Assembly: GCA_019722365.1 (NCBI GenBank)
Contig: JADFUC010001740.1
Location: 2,501-66,500, forward strand
Length of the DNA: 64,000 nucleotides
Direction of reading: 5' to 3'
Source: Lithospermum erythrorhizon
Taxonomy: Eukaryota > Streptophyta > Magnoliopsida > Boraginales > Boraginaceae
Numbering within the stretch: the stretch's first letter is position 1; each line of letters begins with the position of its first letter. Under the pieces are notes generated by a model that was not told where the DNA came from, ran no database searches, and saw nothing but the letters and a program-made list of their open reading frames with translations. Of this stretch, positions 34,201-46,500 are shown piece by piece. A program made the position numbers and the translations under genes.

Positions 34201-36021
34201 CCCTACAAACAACCTCGTCAAATGCCAATAGAATTCTTGGGCTAATATGTCAAGAAGAGAAAATAAAAAACAAGCATAGCAAACACCTCGAGGAGATAAA
34301 ATACAGCAATTGGCTGCAATCTTGACAAATACACCAGAAATTCTAGAAGTTCTGAAGCAAATATCAAAAATGACAAAATCAGAAAAGAGTGCTTCTTCAA
34401 CATCCAATTCTCAAAAGAGGGTTTCAAAAATAGAGGTTGTTTGCACACAACCATCTACTTCTTCAAAACAAATTTTAAAAGAATAGGTTTCTTGTATCTT
34501 TGCAAATCCCTTAACAAACCAATTTAAAAATACGGGTTGCTTATGCCTGACCAACACTTCTTGAAAACCTATTTCAAAATATATACACCTTGGGGCGGTT
34601 ATCCAGTAAGCAATTCTTGTTTTACAAGCAAAGCTTTCAAAATATTATTCTTGTTGAAAGACATACACTTTTGAATTCTATTTCAAACACTTTAAAATGT
34701 TCTACAGTATGTGGTCTAAACCGCTGAGACTCTTCAAAATAAGAGAATACTATAAGAATATCTTGGTTGAGACTACAAATTAAAATATCATAATTTCCCT
34801 CTTAAATCGCATGCAGGTAAAGTTTTTCTTTACAAAATATTAAAAGTATAAAAAGTCTCAGCAATGAAGTCTGAGCCTATATCGTAGTATAGGGAATTCC
34901 CTTCAAGATTCAAATATAGAGATGAAAGACCTCATTGTCTCTATTATAACTATTGGGATTACCAATAAGCTTGGTATAATACGTTCTATGTCCAAACAAG
35001 AAATATGAGCCACTCATGGCTTATATATTTTACGAAGTTTGACCCAACCAGATATTCAATGCAGTTAGATGCTGATAGTGGAAGAATTTTGGCTCGGTCA
35101 GCGAAATACTACAGCGAGCGTATCAATCATTCAGAATTTTTTTAAATCAATTCGAGAAATTCGAGGGAAAGAAGAAAGATTCCGCGTTATTCTGCTTTGC
35201 ATTCACAGTTCTTTGTTCATGGGTGCTTACTTGGGAAATAGATTTTTACATACAAGAAAGAAATGTACCCGGACTTATAAGAAGGTTCAAAGTTCGATGG
35301 TGGAAAAAATACAATGCATGGAATACAATATCTCCAAGCACAATCCAAAATTGGATCAAAAGATCAAATCCCTCGAACCATGCATTATTTTGGCCCAAAA
35401 ATTTGGTCTGCTTGTCACCCGCTTTACTTAACCTTGAACTAAAAATGACTCTGAAACTAATCATAGATCGAATCTGACGGATCATCGCCACATAGAACAA
35501 CGTCGACTTGACATAAGTCGCCAATGCTTTATAGAAAGAAAGAGCGATGTTTTCGAAAATGAATGGCCCCATTATAGGTATATTTCTACATGAAATATAA
35601 AGCAAAAAGATGTCAGCCATGAAAAATCAATCATATCTCCTTAACTGCGAGGAACTTGATAGAAAAACTACCCAGATATGATATATCTTGTATATTGCAA
35701 TCTGATTATCGAGAACAAATCGGATTATTCTTTGACTACCTTTATAGAACAAATAACACATAGCAGCAATACGAAACCCGATTGAGAAAAGAACAATGGA
35801 AGAAAAGTACAAAAATGTAAATTGGCGGTACGACAAAAGACATGATGAAGTGGTGACACGGCCGATAAAATTATGGAAACGTAAAGAATCTCCGGCCGAA
35901 AGTAGGCCAACTGCGCCCGACCAGCTACAAAAAGTAGGCTTCTGATGCAAGGTCAAAAGCGCTGGTAAATTTGATTGATGTCACTTTTATTTAGAAAATT
36001 ATATACTTGATCACGGCTTCC
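34201..36021 (+). pseudogene. Further pararetrovirus-like sequence downstream of the RT
   Basis: Broken frames follow the polymerase. Around 34930-35060 a tyrosine/tryptophan-rich stretch contains NYWDY and SHSWLIYF, and around 35225-35330 another contains WEIDFYIQERN and RWWKKYN. Similar W/Y-rich blocks occur in proteins downstream of the polymerase in some endogenous caulimovirids, as remembered; this link is inference. The fragment is interrupted by stops and shows no intact frame. Minus-strand open frames over 35246-35956 are taken as shadows. Confidence 0.4.
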
Positions 36022-36110
36022 ACTATAAAAGGAAAGGTGAGAGGGGAGGCAAAATTTTAGAGATCTTCTAGCATATAAAATTCTCTCCATCCTAGCATAA
36101 AACCGCCCTC
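36022..36110 (+). promoter_or_regulatory. Promoter-like TATA and purine-rich leader at the end of the pararetrovirus remnant
   Basis: The word ctataaaaggaaaggtgag lies at about 36023-36041 and is followed by a purine-rich and then a short leader-like stretch. Plant pararetroviruses place their single pregenomic promoter, with TATA followed by purines, downstream of the last gene, which matches this position. Activity is not shown by sequence. Confidence 0.45.
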
Positions 36111-36333
36111 AAACATTGTATCCAAATTCTAGTTTCTCAAATATCAATCTTTTAAAATTTTCGAATGATACGTCTTCCATATATGTATATGTTTTGTTTA
36201 TGCTTTGTTGTTATTTAGAAGTGTTTTGTTTTATATTATTTTGCATTCATTTTCTGCATTGTTATATACTCGTTTATTATATACTCGTTTCCTGCATCTT
36301 TGATTCTTTATTGCTCCATTTGATTAAAGATTG

Positions 36334-36338
<5 letters not shown>

Positions 36339-36386
<48 letters not shown>
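36339..36386. repeat. (AT)n microsatellite
   Basis: About 24 AT dinucleotides, ending in ctatctatt. It lies between the pararetrovirus remnant and the SINE-like segment. Confidence 0.95.
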
Positions 36387-36388
<2 letters not shown>

Positions 36389-36779
36389 ATCTATTATTAA
36401 AAATTTCTTTTAGGTATAGATAAAGAGGAATAGGATTCGAAAGCGAATACTCCATTTTCGGTCCATCCATTATTAGATGATGAAGGACAAGGTAATTTAC
36501 TAATTCAATACTAAACAAGGAAGATTGTATTGCATTAGGTATGATATTTCATTTTTTTTCTTCTAACGATAGAAGTTTCAAATTACATATGATATCAGAC
36601 ACTAATTAAATTTTAAGTTAAGCAAATGGGAGCCTAAGCTCGAGAAGCAATTTGTCTTCTATAAAGTCTTGCATGGCTCTTGTCTTAACTTTGGATATTC
36701 TTGTGAGGCCATTATAACTTTAAACCTTGAGTGGAGTCTTTGGAAGAATAATTGAAAAGCGACATCGAAAGAGTCAGCG

Positions 36780-36893
36780 TAGTGGAGTGCAGCGAGGAAG
36801 TATGTATAATATACTCCTCTGCTAGGAATCGAACCTGAAACCTCTTGGATAGAGGCTTAGACCGGGTACCACTAGGCCATGAGACCACGGGTG
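36780..36893 (-). mobile_element. tRNA-derived SINE head
   Basis: On the minus strand a consensus polymerase III A box (tggcctagtgg, 36879-36869) and a perfect B box (ggttcgattcc, 36835-36825) are separated by 33 bp. This is the spacing found in tRNAs and tRNA-derived SINEs. The region does not fold into a complete tRNA cloverleaf by eye. A T-rich run on the plus strand near 36549-36560 could be the element's 3' tail, giving a SINE of roughly 330 bp, but the body was not identified. Confidence 0.6.
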
Positions 36894-37299
36894 AGTGTTA
36901 TCTTATTTCAATCACATATTATTTAATCTTTTTTTGTTAATTTATAATCATTAATCATCGCAATCCATAAACCAATTATAATTTTTGCATTAGATCAATA
37001 TATATGAGGATCATTTATAGTTCAGCTAGTCTATTTCATCCCTACTATTGCATCAAGAGACAACATGCTTTCAACTTTCATGTGTAATTACGTTGTGCTT
37101 TATCCAACTAACTATTGTTATTGAAGCGATTGAGAACAAAATAATTTAGGAACAAATACTCTTATATCAGCCCATCAATTATTAGATGAAGAGGACCTAT
37201 GTATTCTAATATATGTACATTGAAGTGTAAAAGTAAATATTTAAATTCAACAGATTCACTCATAATGTTATTTATGTATAGCTTTTGAAGAAAATCCAA

Positions 37300-38180
37300 A
37301 GAATGTCTCGTAATAAAATGCTAACGTACAAATTTCAAATAAGACCAGGAAGTCAATCGGCATTACTTCATGCGGGAAGGTTGTTCCAACAATATGTGGT
37401 GGACCAATAGTCCAATACATAAAATTAGAAACTACCCGCTTGGACTTTTATAGAAGGAAACAAGGTCAAATGAGTGCAGAACTTTACCAGGGAATTGTAG
37501 ATAGTGTTGTTTATGGAGAATTGTGGGCAAGTCAAGTTGGTTTGTGAATTGTTCTTCCATTTGTGAAAGGTGATAGAATATAAAAGAAAATATCTTGACT
37601 CAATGGCATTAGTTCAGAGGTTTGAAAAATCTGATCTTTTTATTACCATGACATATAATCCTGAATGAAAAGAAATTCAAGAAGAACTCTTTCAGGAACC
37701 CAGCGCCAAAGGATTGCCCAAAATTTAAGCAGCAAAATTTTTAGAGCAAAATTACAAGATTTGAAAGATCAATTATTCGAGAAGAATTTTTTTTTGAAAA
37801 GTGGCGGTACAAAATAATGGTGAGTTTCAAAGAGGACTCATGCTCGTACTAATAATCCACGAGACCGAATACAAATTGGGCAGCGTATCAATTTGACAAA
37901 TTTATTGTATAGAAATTCGGATGAATCGACACATAAGAGATTATACGAGTTGATGGTCAAGCACATGATGCATGGCCCATGTGGAGAAAAAATAAGAAGA
38001 ATTCATTCATGATTGATGGAAGTTGCAAATATCATTATCCGCGTGAATTTTGTAAGACAAGTGTCCAAGGAAAGATGGATATCCAATATACAGAAGGAGT
38101 GACCAGAAAACCGTTGAAGTACGAAATGCAAATCTTAACAATCAATGGGTTGTACCATATAATCCTTACCTTCTTACTAG
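37300..38180 (+). pseudogene. Helitron Rep/helicase gene, 5' exon (broken)
   Basis: Reads as the plant Helitron N-terminal and Rep region: QIRPGSQSALLHAGRLFQQYVV (in pieces near 37340-37410), RLDFYRRKQGQ, then YQGIVDSVVYGELWAS. An ITMTYNPEW-like block follows near 37640, and RAKLQDLKDQLFEKN near 37750. Next come KHMMHGPCGE (about 37960-37985), GSCKYHYPREFCKT, then QWVVPYNPYLLTR up to 38180. Several stops occur. The HUH signature (normally P-H-A-H) near 37835 is destroyed, since the frame there reads GLMLVL. The nickase is therefore dead. Confidence 0.8.
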
Positions 38181-38290
38181 GTACCATTTTAATCCTACAC
38201 TTTATGATATCTCAGTAATTTGTTGATATGTATGATATGTAATCCACTTCTTTATATAAAAATATTGTTCATATTTAGCGTTGAAGGCAT

Positions 38291-38443
38291 TTGATATACA
38301 CACACAGCGGTTAGAAATTGAGGTGAAATAGCTATTTTACCCCAATATTTAAGTGTATTGGTCTAAGTATGTTCGGGGGTAAAAATAGTCGTTTTAGTAC
38401 TAAAAAATACTATTTGGGTGTGTGTATATTGTTTCCCAAGTGT
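38291..38443. mobile_element. Small fold-back (MITE-like) element
   Basis: The outer words atatacacacac and gtgtgtgtatat are complementary. Inner words gaaatagctattttacccc and gggggtaaaaatagtcg are also complementary apart from small mismatches, giving a hairpin of about 150 bp. No clear target duplication was found, so the class is open. Confidence 0.6.
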
Positions 38444-38779
38444 GTGCCGTCCATGTTCCTTTTTATTAAGAGATATCATGTATACTTATGATTAGTGTGT
38501 TGACACATTGTACGGGTCCGTAAATATTAGTCCTTTAGGTTATGTTATGATACTATATATTGTACACATTCTTGATGAATAATATTTGAGAGATTGTCAT
38601 ATTTACATGGGATCAGAACCAATACGAGTAGGGAAATCAAAATATTTGTTTCTTATTGTTAGCATAAAATTTCGATCAAAAATCGATCTTTTACATTGAG
38701 TATTCTATGCCGCTTTATTCAGCGGAGCAATCAGACGGTTCTTTTTCTTGTTTTCTTGGCCAAAAAGTCAAAATATTCG

Positions 38780-39960
38780 GCCACTAATCCTTGGGCATAG
38801 GAGCTCAAGTTTGCATTTGTTTTGTTAAGATATCAATCAATTCATTGAGAATGGTTTCTCAAGTAATTAATACAGTCCCATTTCCATTTGTTTATGGCAA
38901 TCAACGACATCAACTTCGACGTCCACTCGAAGACGTGGATGAGTATAATGCAGGCAGTAACGGTTCCGGTTTAAATAGATGTTTATCAGGAATGCAATGA
39001 AGACAACTTTTAAATTTACTTAGTAACTCTGAAACTATTTTTGATAATCATTTGACTGGTAAGTTTCTTAAAACTTCTTGGATAACTGATTGTTTTAAAG
39101 AAAAATCACCCACTTAAGCACTTCACAGGTAGAAAATCGAGCCTTAAAACCTCAAGTCGGCTGGAAACCTCTCACAGCAACTAAGTCATTCCATATTCTC
39201 AACTTCTTGGATAATTGATATTGGTGCTTCTAATCATGTGACTAGTGATATTAATGTCTTAACTCATATTATTGATTTACCGGGTTGTCCAATTGGTCTT
39301 CGGATGGAAAACTTGCTAATGCTACAAAACGTGGTAGAGTTCAGTTGTATTCTAGTTTGATATTATATGATGTTGATATGTCTTATCGGTTCTACTTGCA
39401 ATTTTGATTTACGTGACCCCGATTGTCGATAATATGCATTGTGTAGGCTGGGTTTAGAATGTTTGTTTATACGTGACCCCAACGGTCGCTGCTTGCGGAG
39501 TAGGTGAGCGGCGACCACGACTCTATTATTTTTTGTAGTATTCTGAGGGCTACCGGATGTTGCATGTAAATGGGAAGGTTTCTCCGGATTTGTGGCATCG
39601 TAGATTAGATTATCATTCGGATAAAGTAGTCGGTCTTTCGCTTTTATCTCAAATTCTTCTCATTTGTCGAATCAAGCCTGTATTGTGTGTCATCGGGCTA
39701 AGCACACTAGAGATTCCTTTGTTACTAGTGAGCATAAGGCTACTCGTCCTTTCGAATTAATCCATTGTGATTTATGGGGCCCGTGTCGCCTCCAAAACCG
39801 TCTTGTGGTGCACACTATTTTTGACTATTGAGGATGATTATTCGTCTTTGTTTGGTTATTTATTTTGTTGGTGACAAAGCAGCGAGGTGCTTATTTAAGT
39901 CCATCTGAGGACTTACGAAGTTTCTGAGCCAGGCGAGGCGACCCTTTTGAAACCGGTAAT
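38780..39960 (+). mobile_element. Copia gag-protease-integrase fragment inside the Helitron interval
   Basis: A gag C-terminal piece with LSGMQ..RQLLNLLSNS lies at about 38980-39030. The protease-like SWIIDIGASNHVTSDI is at about 39210-39255, where the usual DSG is DIG. The pre-integrase zinc region has LWHRRLDYHSDKV (about 39587-39625) and the integrase start has FELIHCDLWGP (about 39750-39783). Later domains are absent. Frames are broken throughout. Confidence 0.75.
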
Positions 39961-40849
39961 ATCACAATATAAACCTCCACTAATCATAATTATACATGAT
40001 ATCTCTTAATAGTTTTCTATATATGAAAAAAAAGACTTCATGCTTTGTTTCTCTTGCTCGCGTTTCTGATAATTATCATATTTCTCCTCCATTTTCATGT
40101 AGATTCATAACCAATCTCAAGGTATTCTTTTCATATTTTTCTCATATATATTCATGTATTTTTATCTGAATTCATATAAATCTACATGAATGTTTAAAGT
40201 TGGAATTTTAGCTTAGAATTTGATTCACCTTTTTATGTTGAAATTTGAGTTATAATGATATTCCAAACAAAAAAGATTGGATTTTTAATTGTTGGATACA
40301 ATTATTTTTGATTATTTTGGGGTTCTTGGATTAGATAAAGGTTTTTGGTTGTTGGATCTTCAGTTGATATGCAAGAAAAGTAGAAAATATTGGGAAAAAT
40401 CCTGTCTTTATAGATTAAAGATGTTTCTGTTGGATTGATTAGGATAATATTGATCCTTGGTTTTCTTGAAAGGCTTTATTTGGCCTGTATATTAAGTGTG
40501 TTCGATTGGAATTCGAAGGAAAAATGTTTGTGATAGGGATATAGTACAAAATCATAGTGTTTGTGACTGAAAATAGATGTTAAAGAAAATATGGGTGAGG
40601 ATCTTTTAACAACCTTGTCCATGAAAAGTAATCATTAGTCTATACTGTTGTCGATGGACTCTGATTCGTCTCCTCGTGAGGGAGTTAGAAGAATTGCATG
40701 GCGCGAGTTAATCTCACTGACCCACAGGATATTAGAGTCTCTTTAATATTATTATTTACATACTACATGCGTTATAATAATGAATTCAATATTGTAGTTT
40801 GCCCATTTTCTGAAATATTTTACTAACTTAATGCATGTCAATTTAATAG

Positions 40850-41621
40850 ATATAATTATCATATCAATGTGGAAATTTGTTCTGGAGTCCAAGCAGTTAA
40901 ATATTTGTACAAATATATCTATAAAGGGCACGACCGTGTGGCTGTTCATATTGCTCATAATGATGGAAACAACAATGTCGATGAAATCAAAATATTTCAG
41001 GATGCAAAATGGAGCAATCTCGAAGCTTTTGTGGAAATTTTTTTTTTTTTAGTTAATCTGTCAGAATCGTCACTGGCATGGTGTTTACAAGCTCGTCTCC
41101 CAAACAAGCAATTTATCACATATTGGACAAATCAGGACTTGAGAAAATTTTTAGAATGGGACCATGTTACAAAGAAAATCTTAAGTATTTTACAAAGAAA
41201 ATATTTACGAAGTATTTTACTATGTGCCGAAATGATCCTAAAGCAAAAGCATACCTATATCGTGAATCCCGAGCATTATGTTTGGAACAAAAAAGACAGA
41301 TGTTGGTATGAGAGAAAACAAAGAGAAGTAATTGGACGAGTAAATGGGGCTCATCCAGCAGAAGGAGAAAGATATTACTTGAGGTTGTTGTTAAATCATG
41401 TTAAAAGGCAGAGCATTTTGAGGATTTGTTAACAGTCGATTGTGTAAGAAGTTCAACTTTTAAAAAAACACCACAAAGAAGAGAATTATTGGAATCTGAT
41501 CAGAGCATTTCAGAATGCCTAAATAAAACCATCACTTTCTCAATGCCATATGCTTTAAGAAGATTACTATACCAGATAAACCATATTTCCAGTTCTAATG
41601 ATTTCATAGTTTTAGAATAAT
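40850..41621 (+). pseudogene. Helitron Rep/helicase gene, 3' exon (broken)
   Basis: Continues the Helitron protein: CSGVQAVKYLYKYIYKGHDR (about 40880-40940), VDEIKIFQDAKW, then LQARLPNKQFITYW. Further on are PEHYVWNKKDRCWYERKQRE (about 41268-41327) and EGERYYLRLLLNHVKR (about 41363-41410). After a frameshift near 41420 come KKTPQRRELLESDQSISECL and FSMPYALRRL. The helicase core (Walker motifs) that should follow is not present before the sequence loses similarity near 41620, so the gene is 3'-truncated as well as frameshifted. Confidence 0.85.
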
Positions 41622-43087
41622 GACACTCTTTAGAATTTATAAAAGTATATTCATCTCGTTTATTTTTTCCAAATTTATAATTGTAACAAAAATAACATGC
41701 AACAAAACCATCACGTACAATACACGTCTCTCTTTACCAATACCTTACAAAATCCTAATCACATGAGAGAAAATAGATGTACAGAGAAGCCTCAGAAATT
41801 AACTACCGGAGTATTAAATAGTACTCCCTATATGAGTATAACTGTATAAGGAAACTCATTCATAAATTTCAACAAACCACCAGTCTAATACTTTCGATTT
41901 TATTGTTATATGTTCATAAAGTAATTAGAACATGCATATAATTATGATATAATTTACATTTTAAACTTGAAAACAAAAATAAAAAACAACTCAGAGTTTC
42001 CAAGCACAGCATTATGTCTTCGCTGCCACCTTGTTATCTTGTATAGCTAGGCTGGTGTGTAACTTCATCATTATTAATAGATGTGCGGGGCTCTAGCATT
42101 GATGATCGACCTTAATAGCCTTAACTATCACCTTAATGAGGGAATTATCATAGTGGTAATTAATGACAACTTTATGAAAAAAACATTTAATTTGAACTGA
42201 CCACTCGCATTCCGTTCAAGGCCATTATTTAATTTTCTATAGCTCCATCACCTTTCATATACAATTAAAGTAATTATAAAAAGAGAAAAATACACATTCG
42301 TCAACAAGGGAGTTTGAGCCCGATTAAATATAGCTATTGGCTGTCTATTTATCTCGAGGCGCCAAAGCCCAGAAGTGCGTGGGTCGAGAATACCGATGAA
42401 GATATATTTCTCTTATAGTTTTACTTATAATAGTTTGTAATTATTCTCTAACTGTATATTAGTTAGTATTGTTGTAATAGTTAGCAAGTGTCGATTTGTA
42501 TCTTTAAATATTGCTTTGTATTTGAAATAATATGTGTTAATGAACAAAAAAAAAAATACATTCCTTAAAAGGTTGAAATCCTCAATCTAAGGACTTTCAC
42601 GTTATTCGTGTCAGCTTGGTATATGTAAGAATGCATTGTGGGATGTATGTCTTTCATCAGTGACTTAGGTGTATTGATATTACTATTAAATAATCGATTA
42701 AATGCGGTTGTTCACAGAGAATCGAGCACGTTACGGAGGATTCGAGATCTTGAATAGCACCATCGATTTTATATGAATTGAGCTATCTCCAAGGGCCAAT
42801 CAAATACATTCCTTGCTGACATGCTGCCATGAAGTAGTTCAACTCTTTGCAGTGTCCATATCCATCCACTCTTCTCTACCAATAGATCAATTATCAATTA
42901 TCATGTATCTATATATTTATGGTAGATTAAGCTTGTCTCTTACCAACCAGGGGTATATTCCTTTTCTTCTTGTTCTTCTTAAAATGGGAATAATGGGAAG
43001 ATATTTATATTTCTGGCCGGCAGGTAGGCTATGTAACCAAAATTCAAGGAAGTACACATAAAAGAAAGGGCGAAGGAAATGTGACAT
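41622..43087. other. No gene seen
   Basis: AT-rich sequence without recognised coding similarity. A weak tRNA-like word pattern on the minus strand near 42790-42720 (tagctcaatt followed by a poor B-box-like gaatcctcc) may be an old SINE but is too diverged to call. Confidence 0.4.
43083..43087. repeat. Left target-site duplication (GACAT) of the Copia element
   Basis: gacat directly precedes the TG of the 5' LTR. The same five bases occur at 49131-49135, one base beyond the 3' LTR end, with a single extra g between. Five bases is the usual Copia duplication length. Confidence 0.6.
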
Positions 43088-43502
43088 TGCTAGAATAATT
43101 GTGTGGGCTAGCATGTATTATAGTATGTGTATAAAAGCTATGTTAAAATTAGCCCGTAAAAGTGATTGGTTTATTTATATTTAAGTTTATTGAGCTTATT
43201 AGGTATTATAATTAGTATGGGTTAACCATATTATAAAAGCAGGTTATGATTATTAGGCGATGAGCAACCAAGTATTTATAGAAATCTATATTTTCCTATA
43301 TATAAGTCTTTAGGGTTGTGGTCACAAATTCGTATGGTTTTTGATGGCACTACGTCATTCTTGAGAAAGAATGAGAGGAAGCCGTATAGGGTGAAAGATC
43401 CCAGCTCATGATTCTTCAATCGGATGGAACAAGGTACGCTTCTGATATTATGTTTTATCAATTAATCTAGTATGAAGTATTGGGCATAAATTACATCTAA
43501 CA
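43088..43502 (+). mobile_element. 5' LTR of a structurally complete Copia element
   Basis: 415 bp, TG to CA, aligned end to end with 48721-49129. Shared words include cgtaaaagtgattggtttattta, ggtattataattagtatgggttaa, atcggatggaacaaggc-like and tagtatgaagtattgggcataaatt. A TATA-like run cctatatata lies near 43293-43303. The short LTR length is typical of several plant Copia lineages. Confidence 0.9.
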
Positions 43503-43504
43503 AT

Positions 43505-43516
43505 TGGTATCATGAG
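43505..43516 (+). other. Primer binding site of the Copia element
   Basis: tggtatcatgag starts two bases after the 5' LTR. It matches the initiator-Met-tRNA primer site tggtatcagagc except near its end. Confidence 0.85.
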
Positions 43517-46500
43517 CCACCTTCATATTGGATTAGTTGATTATTAGAATTTCAGTTAATTGTTGTATCGTGTGATTTCTTTTTTCCCGATCTTTTCCGA
43601 GTCATGCGATTCAACAAACTCAAGTGTGCATATAAAGTGTGCTTATATAACATATTGACGTAATGGCTATTATATTTTCTTTCACCTGTTCGAACATAAA
43701 GGCAATAAGTACATAGATTGACCCAAGTAATAAGTAGCCGATTATGCCAATATTTTGTTATGATGGATTTACCATTTTTTGTTTGTTTGCAGTGCAGTGC
43801 ATTACAAATTATGATTTATTTTATTGGCTTATATATTTATATATATGTGGTATTGTATGTAATTATGATTATAGTGAATTTTTTTTTCATGTTTATTTTA
43901 CTTGCGTAATTAACATTATGTGAGCCAAAATAAATATGAAGTTATAAATTAAGGTTAATAATCATATTTAATTCTTGGCAATTATTATTAATATTGGAAT
44001 TAATTTATTGAAACAATAAGTTGCCAAAGTAACCTCTTTTGTGTAGATGAATTAATTCTCATATTAAGACGGTTTTTATGTGTTTGAATTCCATGCCATT
44101 ACTAATCGACCCAAAGAGTTATTATTAATTTGGTGGGATTTTAACCGTACACCGTGGTAATAAATATGTATGATTATAAATTTTTTATGTGAATGTTAAG
44201 TCGGTCCAAAGAAAAGACTTAATATTTGTGAGGATATTATTGGTAATATTTGATTACTACACATCGAAGTACGAGCTTACAAGTTAATTTTACATCCAGG
44301 CTAAAATTAATAGAGTCTTGGAATATCTTTGTCATAGGATTCGCCACTTATTGAATTTGATTATTATATTTCTCATCATATAAATTTTAATGTGAGCTTT
44401 ATTATATTTGAGTTAATATACCCTTGTTATATACATAATGTCGACTCTATCCGTTAATAAATGAGACCAAGCTTTAAGAATTTGGAAGAAAATGTTAGTA
44501 TTGTCTTGGGCGTATGGATCCTTGACACTTGCTTTAGGCCGGATAAACCAGGTTCTCTTTTGGTGAAATCTTGTTGATCAAAAGCGAGACTTTGAAGTGG
44601 GATCGTTGTCGTATGTCTAATGATCATGAGCGAGGAATTATAATCATTTAGGGATTGCATTGCCGGTGAGGCCGGCTGCCAAAGAGTTCCTTGAACAAAT
44701 TGACGCGTTTTGTTAAAAGCGATAAAGGCGAAATAAGTTCAACTTGTTGAACTTAATTTCTACAAGGTATAAGATTACAAAGACATAAGAGAGTCACGTC
44801 ATGGAGATGTCACAAATGCTAACCCCGAACTAAAGGCACTTAAGTTAAGAGGCTGTCGATGACTTCTTTAAGTGCGTTTAGTTTTGATCTACTAACTCTG
44901 CATAATTTAATTAGGTTCGAGGTTGGCTACAAGCTGTCAAAGGAGAAATGGTCTCTTAATGAGCTCATATCTCATTGTGTGTGCAAGAAGGAAGGCTTAA
45001 GCAGAAGAAGGCAGAAAGTGCTCATTTGGTAAATGCACGCTTTAAAGAGCAGAAAGCAAAACAAAAGGAAAATTGATAAAGGAAGGCTGCAAGTGCTCGG
45101 CACAAAGAAACAACAACCTGATAAGCTTGAAGGTGTTAGTTGTTACTTTTTGTAAAATTTCTTGAACACGTAAAGAAGATTGTACCAAATATCACGCTGG
45201 CGTGCAAAGAAAGAATACATCACGGTTTTTGGTTTGTCGAGGTTAATTTAGTTTTAGGTACCTAGCATTACTTGGTGGAGTGAGTGCAGTGCTACTACTC
45301 ATATAAGTGTGTCTATGCAGGGTTGCCTGAATTGTCGACATCCAAGTGATAAAGAAAGATTCATTTATGTGGGTGATGGCAAATCAGTTAAGGTTGAAGC
45401 TTAAATAAAGAACATTTAGATTGTTACTAAAGGCTGGTTCGTTATTTGGATTTGAAAGATACTTTTAGTTGTGCCGTCTTTTAGGCGGAATTTGAGATTT
45501 CTATTTACACATTGTGGACAAAATGGAGGCTATTCTTGTTCATTTAGAAATAATAAGTTTACTCTATCTTTAAATTCAGATATTATTGGTACTGGTTCTT
45601 TGTCTCATTATGACAATCTATATTTGCTTGACACTATTGCTTCTTATAATGAAATCTTGCATACAAGTTTAAGAGGTACAAAGCAAAAATTAACTAATGA
45701 GAATTCTGCTACATTATGGCACAAACGTTTAGGGCATATATCTAAACATAAAAATTGAGCGGCTTGTGTCAAATGGAGTGCGATCTGGTACAGATTTTCA
45801 GAGCATGGTGAATGTATTAAGGGAAACGGAACCAAACCTGAGGGAGATTTGAACCCCGATGTCCAGACTATGGGTGTCTTAGAACTTATTCATTCTGAAC
45901 ATATGTGGACCATTTCCTACACCAGCTAGAAATGGTCAACATTATTTTATAACGTTCATAGATGATTTTTCTCGATATGGCTATCTTTATCGTTCATGAA
46001 AAGTCTCGATCGGATGTGTTCAAATCTTTCAAAGTGAGGTGGAAAACCAACCATGAAATAATTAAGGCAGATTAGATCGACTAGGTGGTGGAGAATACTA
46101 TGGTAGATATGACGGATCGGGTGAACAACGTCCGGGAGCGTTTGCCCAAATTTCTAAAGGAGTGTGGAATCGTGCCTCGATACAAGTACCGGGATCTCAC
46201 TGCCATGAATGGAGTAGGCGAGGCGTAACGGAACATAAATGACATGGTGAGGAGTAGCAGTTAGTCATACTGACTTTACACAGATCATACGGGAAGCTGA
46301 CCCCAAAGGCTATGACATATTTGATAGGTTCCTAAAAGCAACTACTAAAACCCCTTATGAATTATGGGTGGTATGACCAGTATAAGACACTTACACATTT
46401 GGGAATGTCAATTTGAAGCTGAGCCTTATAAGCCAAATGAAAAGAAACTAGACTAAAAAAGCGGTTAGTAAACTGCTGTTGGATACTACGAGCGATCAAA

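Larger units (their letters stand above)
38181..40849 (+). other. Putative Helitron intron (GT-AG), 2.67 kb, holding a Copia fragment
   Basis: The left exon ends ACTAG before gtaccatttt, and the right exon starts ATATAATTATCAT after aatag. Joining them gives an in-frame Thr-Arg-Tyr-Asn-Tyr-His-Ile-Asn-Val-Glu, the word expected at this place in plant Helitron proteins. The interval contains a fold-back element and a decayed Copia fragment, so it was either an intron enlarged by insertions or an insertion that mimics one. Confidence 0.55.

Noticed and set aside
34132..34454. Minus-strand hydrophobic frames (34132-34407, 34242-34454)
   Set aside because: No domain, Phe/Leu-rich shadows of an A-rich plus strand.
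35246..35956. Minus-strand open frames of 109-124 codons
   Set aside because: They overlap plus-strand pararetrovirus-like blocks and show no recognised family of their own.
36116..36400. 94-codon plus-strand frame
   Set aside because: Its C-terminus is the AT microsatellite (Tyr-Ile repeats) and the rest is low-complexity AT-rich sequence.
42720..42790. tRNA gene on the minus strand
   Set aside because: An A-box-like word is present but the B box is poor and no cloverleaf could be built. At best an old SINE fragment.
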